Source: Chloroflexota bacterium (lineage in GTDB: Bacteria > Chloroflexota > Anaerolineae > B4-G1). Taken from it: a DNA stretch of 45,443 nt. Shown piece by piece: positions 25,174 through 34,469 of this stretch (position 1 is the stretch's first letter; every line of letters starts with the position of its first letter). The stretch is from positions 1 to 45,443 of the forward strand of contig JAAZAN010000075.1 of the NCBI GenBank assembly GCA_012514315.1, read 5' to 3'. Under the pieces are notes generated by a model, which saw only the letters and a list, made by a program, of their open reading frames with translations, did no database searches and was not told the origin of the DNA. Made by a program: the position numbers and the translations under genes.

Positions 25174-26577
25174 ATGAAGCGTCTGTTTGGTACCGATGGC
25201 ATCAGGGGAACTACGGAAGTCGCCGACGACGGCGATCGAGACCTGCTATTGACCCCCGAGCTGGCATTGCGCGTTGGTCACGCTGCTGGCTGGGTAGCCC
25301 GCCGTGAGCTACTGAAGCAGTCTGTGCAGGGCTATGTCGTCATGGGAAGGGATCCCCGTTCATCGGGTGCTGTGCTAGAGTCTGCCGTGACAGCCGGTTT
25401 ATTGGCGCAGGGCATTGGGGTCATACGAGTGGGTGTGATTCCAACGCCTGGCGTCGCTCTCTTGACGCGGCAGCTACACGCTTGCCTGGGCGTCGTGATC
25501 TCGGCATCTCACAATCCCGTGACAGATAATGGGATCAAGTTCTTCGCTGCGAGCGGCTACAAGCTGGATGACTCAGTCGAGGAGCAAATTGAGGCGCTGG
25601 TATCGGATCTGGGCCGCGAGTTCCCTCCGGTTGAGGCCTGCCAGTTGGGATCAAGTGAATCGGGTGACGGCCTGCGCCAGAGCTACATTGCCTATCTCTT
25701 ACAAAGCTGGCGTGCTGTGCAGGGCGATCTCTCAGGATATCGGGTTATGCTGGAGTGTGCTAACGGAGCGGCGTCTGTAGTGGCCCCCGAGGTGTTTCGC
25801 CGCCTGGGAGCGCACGTGGAAGTGATTAGTGGCGCGCCTGATGGCTTGAACATCAATGAGAGTTATGAGTATGTGCATCCGGCTCGTTTCGCCCAACGGG
25901 TGATCGATGCCGGTGCTGACCTGGGCGCCGCGTTTGACGGTGATGCCGATCGAGTCATTCTCGTCGATGAGCGTGGAGGAGTTGTCGACGGCGACACGAT
26001 GATGGGGGTGCTTGCCCGGTATATGCAGTCGATGAACAGGCTTCCGGGTGACTTTGTCGTCACGACCAATATGAGCAATTTCGGCCTGCACGATAGCCTC
26101 AGACAGGTAGGAGTGAGTGTCGTCGAGACGTCGGTGGGTGATAAGTACGTGATGCGCCGGATGCTGGAGGATGGCGGTACGCTGGGCGGGGAGCGCTCGG
26201 GACACGTCTTGATTCTCGATGGGGACCAGACGACCGGGGACGGAATCTATACCGCGCTGGCCATCGCGTCGGCGATGGTCGATGCCGGGACAACGTTGTC
26301 AGAACTTGCGTCGGTGGTGCCGCGATATCCCCAGTTCATCGACAGTATCTCCGTGCCTCCAGGTAAGCCGCCGCTCGACAGTGTGCCTGGAGTCCAGGCT
26401 GTGTTGGATGGGTTGCGGGAAATGCTCGGAGAAGGGGCCGATGTCCATGCGCGCTATTCGGGTACCGAGGACAAGCTGCGTCTCTCGGTGCGTGCTTCCA
26501 CATCCGGCGATGAGGCCGCACTGGCCGCTGTCGCTCGACAGGCCCTGCTCGATATCGGTCGCATTCTGGCCGCCTGA
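25174..26577 (+). CDS. glmM: Phosphoglucosamine mutase
   Basis: 467 aa from the ATG at 25174 (AGAGGAAG upstream; a GTG at 25123 would add 17 residues without similarity). Interconverts glucosamine-6-P and glucosamine-1-P for UDP-GlcNAc. KRLFGTDGIRG at the N-terminus, phosphoserine loop VVISASHNPVTDNGIKFF, metal loop FDGDADRVILVD, sugar loop GGERSGHVL, and phosphate loop ARYSGTEDKLRLSVR. All catalytic parts are intact. Confidence 0.93.
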   Translation: MKRLFGTDGIRGTTEVADDGDRDLLLTPELALRVGHAAGWVARRELLKQSVQGYVVMGRDPRSSGAVLESAVTAGLLAQGIGVIRVGVIPTPGVALLTRQLHACLGVVISASHNPVTDNGIKFFAASGYKLDDSVEEQIEALVSDLGREFPPVEACQLGSSESGDGLRQSYIAYLLQSWRAVQGDLSGYRVMLECANGAASVVAPEVFRRLGAHVEVISGAPDGLNINESYEYVHPARFAQRVIDAGADLGAAFDGDADRVILVDERGGVVDGDTMMGVLARYMQSMNRLPGDFVVTTNMSNFGLHDSLRQVGVSVVETSVGDKYVMRRMLEDGGTLGGERSGHVLILDGDQTTGDGIYTALAIASAMVDAGTTLSELASVVPRYPQFIDSISVPPGKPPLDSVPGVQAVLDGLREMLGEGADVHARYSGTEDKLRLSVRASTSGDEAALAAVARQALLDIGRILAA

Positions 26578-26612
26578 CATTGTCTAGAGGGTGGTTGTAT
26601 CTGAGGAGAGCT

Positions 26613-29225
26613 ATGACTGATGCGATAGACTTGCGAGAGATTGAGCGTTGGCTCGATTGGCCTGAGTTGGAGTGGTCTCGATTCGGGCCGATGTGCGTGC
26701 GATTGCTACGGGCGCTGACCGAAGTTGGCGTGCCCGAAGACGCGATGCCTGCCGCGTCGGTGGCGCACGATCTGCTGGACGCGATCGACTGCGCTCTGGA
26801 CCAGCCTCTGGCCTGCTCGTCGTCGGAGTCGGCGCGGCTATTCAGCGTGCTGCTCACTATACTGGCCGAGGCCGGACAGTATCGGTTTGAGACCAGGGTG
26901 AGCAAGGAGAGCACGCCGCAGGATCGGGCGATCCATGAGTATCTCGATGCCATGGCGCAACTCCGTGAGCGCGCGATTCTAGTCGCTCAGAAGTATCTGC
27001 GCCAACCGGTCTTTGACTCGCTTGCCTGCTACATAGAGGCTGAGCTCGATCCGCTGTTGAGTAGCCTGGGAGACATTTCCGGGCAACGATCGACTCTGGC
27101 GCGTGATCGGTATATGCCGTATCGAGTGGTTCAGGTGGGTAACGTGGCCGAGCTGCTCTATAGCCTCCGTCTCAGAACTGAAGATCCGCTGTTGGTGGGT
27201 GATCGAGACCGTCCGGGCCTGCTGAAGGAAATTTACCAGCGCAAGTACATCCGTTTCGGTACGTCGGGAGTCCGGGGCCGGTGGGGTCTGGACTTCACCG
27301 AGTCACTGGCGAAGCGCGTCGTACAGGCGATATGTGATTTCCTCAAGGCCACTGATGTCCCCGGTTACGTGGGTGCTGACGACCTGCAGGGCAAACGCAT
27401 CATCATCGGCTACGACACACGGAAGAACGCGCGGCAAGTAGCCGAATGGACGGCCCAGGTATGTCTGGCGAATGGCTTTCTGGTCGACTTCGCGAATCGT
27501 GATATCCCCACACCCGCTCTCGTGTACTATCTCACCGACTTCTTGCCTCGCGATGAGGTGGCTGGTTTGATCAACTGCACCGCCAGTCACAATCCGCCCG
27601 AATGGCAGGGCATCAAGTTCAACCCGCGTGATGGTTATCCTGCTCCGACGAACGTTACCAACTACATTGCTGCGCGGGCCAACTATCTGCAGCTCCTGAA
27701 TGAATCCGCAGCGGAGATGGATCTGTCCCAGGCCGAGGCAATGGGTTGGGTGCGTGGCTTTGACCCGCTCGTCCACTACACGGAGTGGGTCTTGCGCAAC
27801 GGCGAGGGCAACGCGAGGATTCCGATCGATGTGGCGCGCATTCGACATCACTTCCGAGATGGCTGTGTCGTGGTAGATGAGATGCACGGGAGCAGCCGGG
27901 GGTACCTGACGCGGCTTCTTGGAGAGATCGGGGTCCGTCACAAGGTGATTCACGCGGAGCGCGACCCGAATCTCCCCGGCCTGGAGTATGCCAACCCCGA
28001 GGAACCCTTCATCGATACCCTGAAGGAGACAGTGAGAGACTTGGATGACGCGATGCTGGGGTTGGGTATGGATACCGATGGGGATCGATTTGGTGTTGTC
28101 GATGCGGACGGTACGTACTATCGACCCAACCAGGTGCTGCCGATGCTGGTCAGATACCTCGGTGTTGACAGAAAGCTTACGGGGCGGGTTATCGCGACCC
28201 AGACCGGTTCGCCTCTGCTGGAGAGACTTGCCGGTATCATACCGGGAAATGAGGAGTACAAGCCTGAGCCTGGCGTCGTCCCAGCCTTTGTAGGACACCC
28301 GTTCTATCATCGACAGGTGGGCGAGAGGGAAGACCGTGTATTCGAGCACACGTTTATGGTGCCGGTTGGCATCAAGTACATTGAGGAACAGCGCCGCACC
28401 GATCGACGATACCAGTTCCATGAGGAGCTTCCCGATAACTGGCGGGATGTGATCCTGATTGGTGGAGAAGAGAGCTCCGGGCTGACCACAAGGGGCCATG
28501 TAACGGACAAGGACGGAATCTGGGCGAACCTGCTCATCATGGACATGATCGCCAGCTACGGAAAACCCCTGGCTGAGATCTGGAAAGACACAGTGAGTCT
28601 GGCCGGCTGGGAATCCTTCGGCGGGTTGCCGGGGTCGAATTCTGGGCGTGTGGACGTCGATGCCGTGTTGGAGGCGAAAGAAGGGTTGATTGACGATCTT
28701 CTCGATCGCTTCGAGGGGGAAAGGGTCGGTGAGGTGTCGCTTGAGGGTCTTCCCATAGATGGTCTCCCCCGGCTGGATGAGTTGCGTGTGATCTATGCCG
28801 GTGGGATTCGCTACGAGTTCGTCGAGGTGCAGTTGCGGGACGCACTGGGAGGGGATCAGCACTTCCTGCGCGTTCGTGCGTCCGGCACGGAGCCAATCAA
28901 TCGTATCTACGTTGAGAGCAGCGACCCCGAGATCGCCCATGGTCTGATGCAGGTGGCCGTGCGACGTCTGGAAGAGCTTTCGGCTAAGGAGATTGGACGG
29001 GCATCTTCAGAATGGCGCCTGGCGGAGATCCTGATTGCGACGGCTCCAACTCCGCGAACGATTCAGGCCGCTCAGCAAGTCATACGTTCCCGCAGGAAAT
29101 GGCAGGTCGAGGGGATCATCGCCCGGCTCACGCGAATTCTGCCGACCGTCGAGCGTCGCAACCAGCGCGTTCTGGTCGAGTGGATCGGTCGACTGAACGA
29201 TCTGATCGAATCGCCTGAGCCTTAG
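26613..29225 (+). CDS. Large alpha-D-phosphohexomutase with extra N- and C-terminal domains
   Basis: 870 aa by the ATG at 26613 (AGGAGAG upstream), about 300-400 residues longer than typical family members. The mutase part starts near residue 210: IRFGTSGVRGRWG, phosphoserine loop INCTASHNPPEWQGIKFNP, metal loop GMDTDGDRFGVVD, sugar loop IGGEESSGLTTRGHV, and phosphate loop VRASGTEPINRIY. The first 200 residues are mostly helical and unrecognised, and roughly 110 residues after the phosphate loop are helical too. It is probably a phosphoglucomutase or phosphomannomutase; the latter would feed gmd. It sits directly behind glmM, a second and much shorter family member. Confidence 0.87.
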   Translation: MTDAIDLREIERWLDWPELEWSRFGPMCVRLLRALTEVGVPEDAMPAASVAHDLLDAIDCALDQPLACSSSESARLFSVLLTILAEAGQYRFETRVSKESTPQDRAIHEYLDAMAQLRERAILVAQKYLRQPVFDSLACYIEAELDPLLSSLGDISGQRSTLARDRYMPYRVVQVGNVAELLYSLRLRTEDPLLVGDRDRPGLLKEIYQRKYIRFGTSGVRGRWGLDFTESLAKRVVQAICDFLKATDVPGYVGADDLQGKRIIIGYDTRKNARQVAEWTAQVCLANGFLVDFANRDIPTPALVYYLTDFLPRDEVAGLINCTASHNPPEWQGIKFNPRDGYPAPTNVTNYIAARANYLQLLNESAAEMDLSQAEAMGWVRGFDPLVHYTEWVLRNGEGNARIPIDVARIRHHFRDGCVVVDEMHGSSRGYLTRLLGEIGVRHKVIHAERDPNLPGLEYANPEEPFIDTLKETVRDLDDAMLGLGMDTDGDRFGVVDADGTYYRPNQVLPMLVRYLGVDRKLTGRVIATQTGSPLLERLAGIIPGNEEYKPEPGVVPAFVGHPFYHRQVGEREDRVFEHTFMVPVGIKYIEEQRRTDRRYQFHEELPDNWRDVILIGGEESSGLTTRGHVTDKDGIWANLLIMDMIASYGKPLAEIWKDTVSLAGWESFGGLPGSNSGRVDVDAVLEAKEGLIDDLLDRFEGERVGEVSLEGLPIDGLPRLDELRVIYAGGIRYEFVEVQLRDALGGDQHFLRVRASGTEPINRIYVESSDPEIAHGLMQVAVRRLEELSAKEIGRASSEWRLAEILIATAPTPRTIQAAQQVIRSRRKWQVEGIIARLTRILPTVERRNQRVLVEWIGRLNDLIESPEP

Positions 29226-29252
29226 AGCGATCTGTTCGCTGGCAGCCTCGCC

Positions 29253-30017
29253 ATGTTGACTCTATTCGACTCTCACGCACATCTGCAATTTGCGCAGTAC
29301 GATGAGGATCGCCAGGCTGTGATCGCGCGATCGCGCGATTGGGGTGTTATCGGCATCCTCAATGTGGGCGCAGATCTGGAGAGCAGCCGGGCTGCAGTGG
29401 CGCTCGCTGCTCGCTACGAATTCATGTTTGCGAGTGTGGGTGTGCATCCCCACGATGCGGACAAGCTGTCGTCAGATGTGCTGGCCGAACTGCGTGCGTT
29501 GGCTGCTGATTCCGGCGTTGTGGCGATTGGGGAGATTGGCCTGGACTACTATCGCGACCTGGCGCCGCGTGATGCGCAGAGGAGAGCATTCGAGAGGCAA
29601 CTGGCTCTGGCGGTTGACCTGGGGCTGCCGGCTATCGTCCACAGCAGAGACGCGCATCGTGATGCTCTGACAATTCTTGATGAGTGGCCTGGTACAGGTG
29701 TGCTGCACTCCTATTCGGCCGGACCGGATGCGCTGACCGAAGTACTGGACATGGGCTTTTCGATCGGTATCTCAGGCCCTGTGACCTACCCCCGAGCCGA
29801 TGAACTGCGGCGGGTCGTCGAGTGTGCGCCCATCGATCGCCTGCTTGTGGAGACCGACTGTCCCTATCTGGCGCCGGTTCCCTATCGAGGGCGTCGCAAT
29901 GAGCCTGCGTACGTTCGCTACGTGGTCGAGATGATTGCGGATGTCCGCGGCATCCCGGCCGAGGAGGTGGCCGAGGCGACGGCGGCCAACGCCCGGCGGC
30001 TTTTTGGGATACGATGA
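29253..30017 (+). CDS. tatD: TatD-family metal-dependent deoxyribonuclease
   Basis: 254 aa TIM-barrel hydrolase. FDSHAHLQF (HxH metal site), VGVHPHDAD, AIGEIGLDYYRD (Glu ligand), PAIVHSRDAHRDAL, LLVETDCPYLAPVPYRGRRNEPAYVRYV are all TatD signatures. Probable 3'-5' DNA exonuclease in repair or degradation. It overlaps the next gene by 4 bp (ATGA). A perfect 18-bp palindrome of ATCGCGCG units lies within it at 29322-29339. Confidence 0.94.
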   Translation: MLTLFDSHAHLQFAQYDEDRQAVIARSRDWGVIGILNVGADLESSRAAVALAARYEFMFASVGVHPHDADKLSSDVLAELRALAADSGVVAIGEIGLDYYRDLAPRDAQRRAFERQLALAVDLGLPAIVHSRDAHRDALTILDEWPGTGVLHSYSAGPDALTEVLDMGFSIGISGPVTYPRADELRRVVECAPIDRLLVETDCPYLAPVPYRGRRNEPAYVRYVVEMIADVRGIPAEEVAEATAANARRLFGIR

Positions 30018-31003
30018 GCAAGTCCTCATTTGGATCGAATGGCGACCCCCGGTGTTCGGGGACAGACCTGACCCCGGTCGATCTTTCCGTCGTGATTGTG
30101 AGCTGGAACGTCTGCGAGCTGTTGAGACGCTGTCTGCAGTCGGTTCTCGCTGCCCCAATTCGGTTGGAGGTGATTGTCGTCGATAATGCCTCTTCGGACG
30201 GTACGACGGCGATGGTCGCGACCGAGTATCCCGAGATACAGCTTGTTGTGAACTCGCGCAATGTGGGATTCCCCGCAGCAAACAATCAAGGTATCGCGTT
30301 GGCCTCTGGCAGGACCGTGCTGCTGCTCAATCCGGACACGGAGATTGTCGGCGACGCGTTGGCCACGTTGGTCGCCTATGCCGACGCCCATGCTGACGTC
30401 GGGTTGGTTGGGCCGCAGCTGCTCAACCCGGATGGGTCTGTGCAGCCTTCGCGTCGGCGTTTTCCCACTCTTGCCACGGCGTTCTTTGAGTCCACGTGGC
30501 TGCAGCAATGGGCGCCCCGGTCAGTAGTACGTGACTACTACGTCCTTGACCGCAGCGATGACGTGACGCAGGATGTGGACTGGGTTTTTGGGGCCGCGAT
30601 GCTGGTTAAGCGAGAGGTGCTGGATCAGGTCGGGGTGCTGGACGAAGGCTATTTCATGTACTCGGAGGAGTTGGACTGGTGCCGACGTATCAGGACGGCG
30701 GGTTGGCGCGTGGTTTATCTGCCCGCGGCGCGGGTTGTTCATCACGGGGGCAAGAGCAGTGAGCAGGTCGTCGCGGAGCGACACATCCATTTCCAGACGA
30801 GCAAAGTCCGTTACTTCCGAATATACCACGGCGCCATCGCGTCGGAGGCGATTCGTCTGTTCCTGCTCGCAAGTTACGTGGTGCAGGTGGCATTGGAGGG
30901 AATGAAGTGGCTGGTTGGCCACAAGCGGCCCCTTCGTGCGGACCGAATATCGGCGTATCGTCAGGTCCTGCGCAGTCGACTGCGACCAGGGACCGTGGTT
31001 TGA
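30014..31003 (+). CDS. GT2 glycosyltransferase, rhamnosyltransferase-like
   Basis: 329 aa. After about 24 poorly conserved residues comes VDLSVVIVSWNVCELLRRCL, VIVVDNASSDGTTAM, NVGFPAANNQGIALASG, LLNPDTEIV and FMYSEELDWCRRIRTAGW, the same GT2 group as the gene at 9438-10508. A C-terminal hydrophobic stretch (LFLLASYVVQVALEGMKWL) may contact the membrane. Translationally coupled to tatD. With GDP-rhamnose made upstream, a rhamnosyltransferase role is plausible but unproven. Confidence 0.9.
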   Translation: MSKSSFGSNGDPRCSGTDLTPVDLSVVIVSWNVCELLRRCLQSVLAAPIRLEVIVVDNASSDGTTAMVATEYPEIQLVVNSRNVGFPAANNQGIALASGRTVLLLNPDTEIVGDALATLVAYADAHADVGLVGPQLLNPDGSVQPSRRRFPTLATAFFESTWLQQWAPRSVVRDYYVLDRSDDVTQDVDWVFGAAMLVKREVLDQVGVLDEGYFMYSEELDWCRRIRTAGWRVVYLPAARVVHHGGKSSEQVVAERHIHFQTSKVRYFRIYHGAIASEAIRLFLLASYVVQVALEGMKWLVGHKRPLRADRISAYRQVLRSRLRPGTVV

Positions 31004-31030
31004 ATGACGTGACGTAGGGAGAGGGCAAGC

Positions 31031-32197
31031 GTGCGCATTGCGATTGTTACAGGCGAATATCCCCCCGCTCAGGGCGGCGTCGGAGACTATACGCATGAGC
31101 TGGCGCTCGCTTTGGCCCGGCTCGGCCATGACCCTCACGTTGTCTCTGGCGTATTGGCCTCATCAATGTCAGCACCGCATACTGCGGATGTTCCTGTGCA
31201 TCGCGTCGTGAGCCACTGGAACTGGAGCTGCTGGCGCGACATCCGGTCGATAAGCCGCCAGTTGCGGCCCGAGTTGCTGAATATCCAGTACCAGGCGTCA
31301 GCCTATGGAATGCATCCTGCGATCAACCTGTTCCCGTGGCGCAATCGATCCAGTGATGGCCTTCCTGTAGTAACTACATTCCACGATCTGCGTGTGCCGT
31401 ACCTGTTCCCCAAGGCTGGACTGTTGCGTTGGCAAGCTGTCTTGGCCCTGGCTCGTTGGGCCACAGGTGTGATCGTGACCAATCCGGAAGATGAGTTGAC
31501 ACTCACTGCGGTCGGACTCCCAACGCCCGTCAGGCGCGTTCCCATTGGCAGCAACATCGCGCCGCGTCCGCCAGCCGGATATGACCGCGACGAATGGCGG
31601 GCGCGTTGGCGTGTTGGCCGCGGAGAGCTGCTACTGGGTTACTTCGGGTTTCTCAACGAGCGTAAGGGTGGGGAGATGCTTATTGACGTGTTGGCTGCCC
31701 TGGCTGACAAGGATATTCCTACACAGCTCCTGTTAATCGGGGGACAGGTGGGCAGCTCGGATCCTACCAACGCGGCCTATGCGCGACGGGTCGAGCAGCG
31801 CATTGCCGAACATGGCCTCGAATTGTCTGTCCACCGGACCGGCTTTGTCACACCGGAGGAGGTGTCCGCCAGCCTCTTGGCGACCGATGTATGCGTCCTG
31901 CCCTATTCGGAGGGCGCTTCCCTCAGGCATGGGAGCCTGCATGCCTGTCTGGCTCACGGATGCCCCATCGTGACCACGCAACCGTCCGTGAAGACGCCGG
32001 AACTGCGGGACGGGGACAACATCTTGTTGGTTGAGACAGGTGATCTCATGGCGATGGTCGAGGCAACGGTCCGCCTGTGGCACGATCTAACCCTGCGCAG
32101 ACGGGTCGGTGACGGTGCATCCAGGCTGGCGGAGGAGTTCACGTGGGACCGGATCGCGGCCAGGACAGCTGATTTCTTCGCGGAGCTCGTGCTATGA
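31031..32197 (+). CDS. GT4-family glycosyltransferase
   Basis: 388 aa, GT-B fold. Start GTG at 31031. IVTGEYPPAQGGVGDYTHELALAL is the acceptor-side Gly loop. The donor domain starts near 195 (LLLGYFGFLNERKGGEMLIDVLAAL) and has LLIGGQVG and VLPYSEGASLRHGSLHACLAHGCPIVTT in the usual EX7E region. Donor unknown. Overlaps the GT-C gene by 4 bp, so the two products are likely made together. Confidence 0.9.
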   Translation: MRIAIVTGEYPPAQGGVGDYTHELALALARLGHDPHVVSGVLASSMSAPHTADVPVHRVVSHWNWSCWRDIRSISRQLRPELLNIQYQASAYGMHPAINLFPWRNRSSDGLPVVTTFHDLRVPYLFPKAGLLRWQAVLALARWATGVIVTNPEDELTLTAVGLPTPVRRVPIGSNIAPRPPAGYDRDEWRARWRVGRGELLLGYFGFLNERKGGEMLIDVLAALADKDIPTQLLLIGGQVGSSDPTNAAYARRVEQRIAEHGLELSVHRTGFVTPEEVSASLLATDVCVLPYSEGASLRHGSLHACLAHGCPIVTTQPSVKTPELRDGDNILLVETGDLMAMVEATVRLWHDLTLRRRVGDGASRLAEEFTWDRIAARTADFFAELVL

Positions 32198-34452
32198 CAT
32201 CGCGTTGTGGAAGAACTCTGCTTGGGGCGATCCTATGCATCTTCGCCGTGTTGAGCGCGACCTACAGTGTGCTGGTTCCGCCCTTCGAGGCGTCCGACGA
32301 ACTCTGGCACTACCCGATGGTCAAGTATATTGCGGATCATGGGCGTCTGCCTGTTCAGGACCCCGGCAATGTCGGACCATGGCGTCAGGAAGGCAGTCAG
32401 GCGCCGCTCTATTACGCGATTGGTGCGTTGGCCACGTGCTGGATCGACACATCCGACATGGATCAGGTTCGCCACCTCAATCCCCATGCGGACAATGGTG
32501 TCGCAACCCCTGATGGCAACGTTAATCTCATCGTACACGACACCGACCTCGAGCGGTTTCCCTGGCAGGGAACGGTGTTGGCCGTGCACTTGATCCGTTT
32601 CCTCTCCGTCTTGATGGGAACGGCGGCTGTCTATCTGACCTGGCTGATCGTCCGTGAGGTGTTCCCAGGCTGGCCGCATCTTGCCCTGGGTGCAGCGGCT
32701 GTCCACGCCTTCACACCGATGGTCGTCTTCATCGCGGGATCGGTCAACAACGATAATCTGGTCATACTGCTCAGTAGTCTGTCGCTGCTGCTGATCCTGC
32801 GGCTGCTACGAAGGCCTGCGTGGACGGGGTGGACGCGGGTCATGGGATATGGCGTATTGGGCTGTGTGCTGGGCCTCACCGTATTGACGAAGTCCAGCTC
32901 GCTGGCACTGACGCTGATCACGGCCTGCGTCGTCGCGATCCGGGCGGTGCGACATCGTTCTTGGAGCGAGTTTCTTGTGGGCGGGATCGCCGCCGCCGGT
33001 CCCGTGCTGATCCTTTCGGGTTGGTGGTTCGTCCGCAACCTGGTGTTATACGGTGATCTCACGGGACTCAATGTGTTCATCGAAATCCTGGGTCAGCGTG
33101 ATGTCCCGGCCGATCTGGCCCAACTCTGGCGGGAGCGCTACAGTTTCGCCGCCGGCTACTGGGGCAATTTTGGCGGGCTCAACGTGCCGATGCCCAGCTG
33201 GGTGTACCATGCCCTCAATGCGCTGGTCGTGTGCGCGGTTCTGGGGCTGCTTCGACTGCTTGTCCGGTGGCTGATCAAGGATCGCGGTCGCTGGTCTCCT
33301 GGGCTGTGGCCGCTTGTTCTGTGTCTGCTGTGGGGCGTCGGCGTGGTTGTGCCCTGGTCCCAGTGGGCTGCCGTCACCTGGTCGTCGCAGGGACGCCTCA
33401 TCTTCCCAGCGCTGCCGGTCTGGTCGGCTCTGCTGGTCTTGGGGCTGACGAGCTGGGCGCCGACTACGTGGCGTGGTTGGGTCACGGCACTGCTATCGGC
33501 CGCGTTACTGTCGCTTGCCGTAGTCGCTCCCTTCGCCTGGATACGCCCGGTATATGCGCTCCCGCACCCGCTGAGTGAGGATCAAATCACTGGCATACCT
33601 CAGCCGATGCACGTCGATTTCGACGGCGTTATGCGGCTTCTGGGGTATAGCCTGGAGGTCAGCGAAGTGCAGCCAGGCGATTGGCTCGAGGTCACTCTCT
33701 ACTGGGAGGCGATCGCGCCAACAGAGCAAGACCATACGGTCTTCGTGCATCTATTGGGCGAAGGGGATCTGCTCATCGCGCAGCGTGATACGTTCCCTGG
33801 ACTCGGCCGGCTGTCCACGACATGGCTGCAGCCTGGATTCCGGTGGGCTGATCGCTACGTCCTGCAGGTGCCCGCCACGGCCTACACGCCGGATTCCGCG
33901 GTGATCGATGTGGGGCTGTACGAACCGGTGAGTGGGGAGCGGCTGCGCGCGCAATCACCCGACGCGCCGGATACGGCGGACAGCGTCCGTTTTGGGCGGG
34001 TCGCCGTCGTGCCGATTCCGGGTGTATTCCCCAATCCGATGACGGCTGACTTTGGTGGTCAGATGGCGCTTGTTGGGTATGATGTGAGTGAACGTGTTCT
34101 GCGCCGGGGCGACAGTGCGACATTGACTCTGTACTGGAAGGCCGTCGGGCCGATTGACCGGGACTACACCGTGTCAGCGCAGTTCGTTGACTTCGAGCAG
34201 CACAAGGCGGCCCAGAAGGATAGCTGGCCACAGGATGGCATGGCCCCGACCTCGTCGTGGCAGGTCGGTCAGATTGTGGCGGACGAGCGCATACTGATGA
34301 TTGGTCAGGACGCGCCCTTCGGTGTCTATGATGTCCGAGTCGCGGTCTACTCTGCCACTGAAGAGGGACTGGCGCTCCTTCCCGTCATTCCCGAGGGAGG
34401 GCGCATGCAGACCGACTACGTCGTGCTGACCGGAGTTCGGGTGGCGCCCTGA
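32194..34452 (+). CDS. Multi-pass GT-C-type glycosyltransferase-like protein with two beta domains
   Basis: 752 aa. The N-terminal half has roughly ten membrane helices. An early acidic loop after the first helix (PPFEASDELWHYPMVKYI) holds the D/E residues expected for GT-C enzymes using polyprenyl-phosphate sugars, and SQAPLYYAIGALAT follows. The C-terminal third (about 465-752) has two homologous beta-rich units: GYSLEVSEVQPGDWLEVTLYWEA and GYDVSERVLRRGDSATLTLYWKA. Topology suggests these face outside and bind or present glycan. Resembles DUF2142/PMT-type proteins. Coupled to the upstream GT4 by ATGA. Confidence 0.82.
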   Translation: MTSRCGRTLLGAILCIFAVLSATYSVLVPPFEASDELWHYPMVKYIADHGRLPVQDPGNVGPWRQEGSQAPLYYAIGALATCWIDTSDMDQVRHLNPHADNGVATPDGNVNLIVHDTDLERFPWQGTVLAVHLIRFLSVLMGTAAVYLTWLIVREVFPGWPHLALGAAAVHAFTPMVVFIAGSVNNDNLVILLSSLSLLLILRLLRRPAWTGWTRVMGYGVLGCVLGLTVLTKSSSLALTLITACVVAIRAVRHRSWSEFLVGGIAAAGPVLILSGWWFVRNLVLYGDLTGLNVFIEILGQRDVPADLAQLWRERYSFAAGYWGNFGGLNVPMPSWVYHALNALVVCAVLGLLRLLVRWLIKDRGRWSPGLWPLVLCLLWGVGVVVPWSQWAAVTWSSQGRLIFPALPVWSALLVLGLTSWAPTTWRGWVTALLSAALLSLAVVAPFAWIRPVYALPHPLSEDQITGIPQPMHVDFDGVMRLLGYSLEVSEVQPGDWLEVTLYWEAIAPTEQDHTVFVHLLGEGDLLIAQRDTFPGLGRLSTTWLQPGFRWADRYVLQVPATAYTPDSAVIDVGLYEPVSGERLRAQSPDAPDTADSVRFGRVAVVPIPGVFPNPMTADFGGQMALVGYDVSERVLRRGDSATLTLYWKAVGPIDRDYTVSAQFVDFEQHKAAQKDSWPQDGMAPTSSWQVGQIVADERILMIGQDAPFGVYDVRVAVYSATEEGLALLPVIPEGGRMQTDYVVLTGVRVAP

Positions 34453-34469
34453 ACGTGCAATTGTGAGAT

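Noticed and set aside
27303-28940. 545-codon open frame on the minus strand inside the large phosphohexomutase
   Set aside because: It mirrors the codon bias of a well-supported plus-strand gene whose catalytic loops lie in the same span, and its translation shows no family motif.
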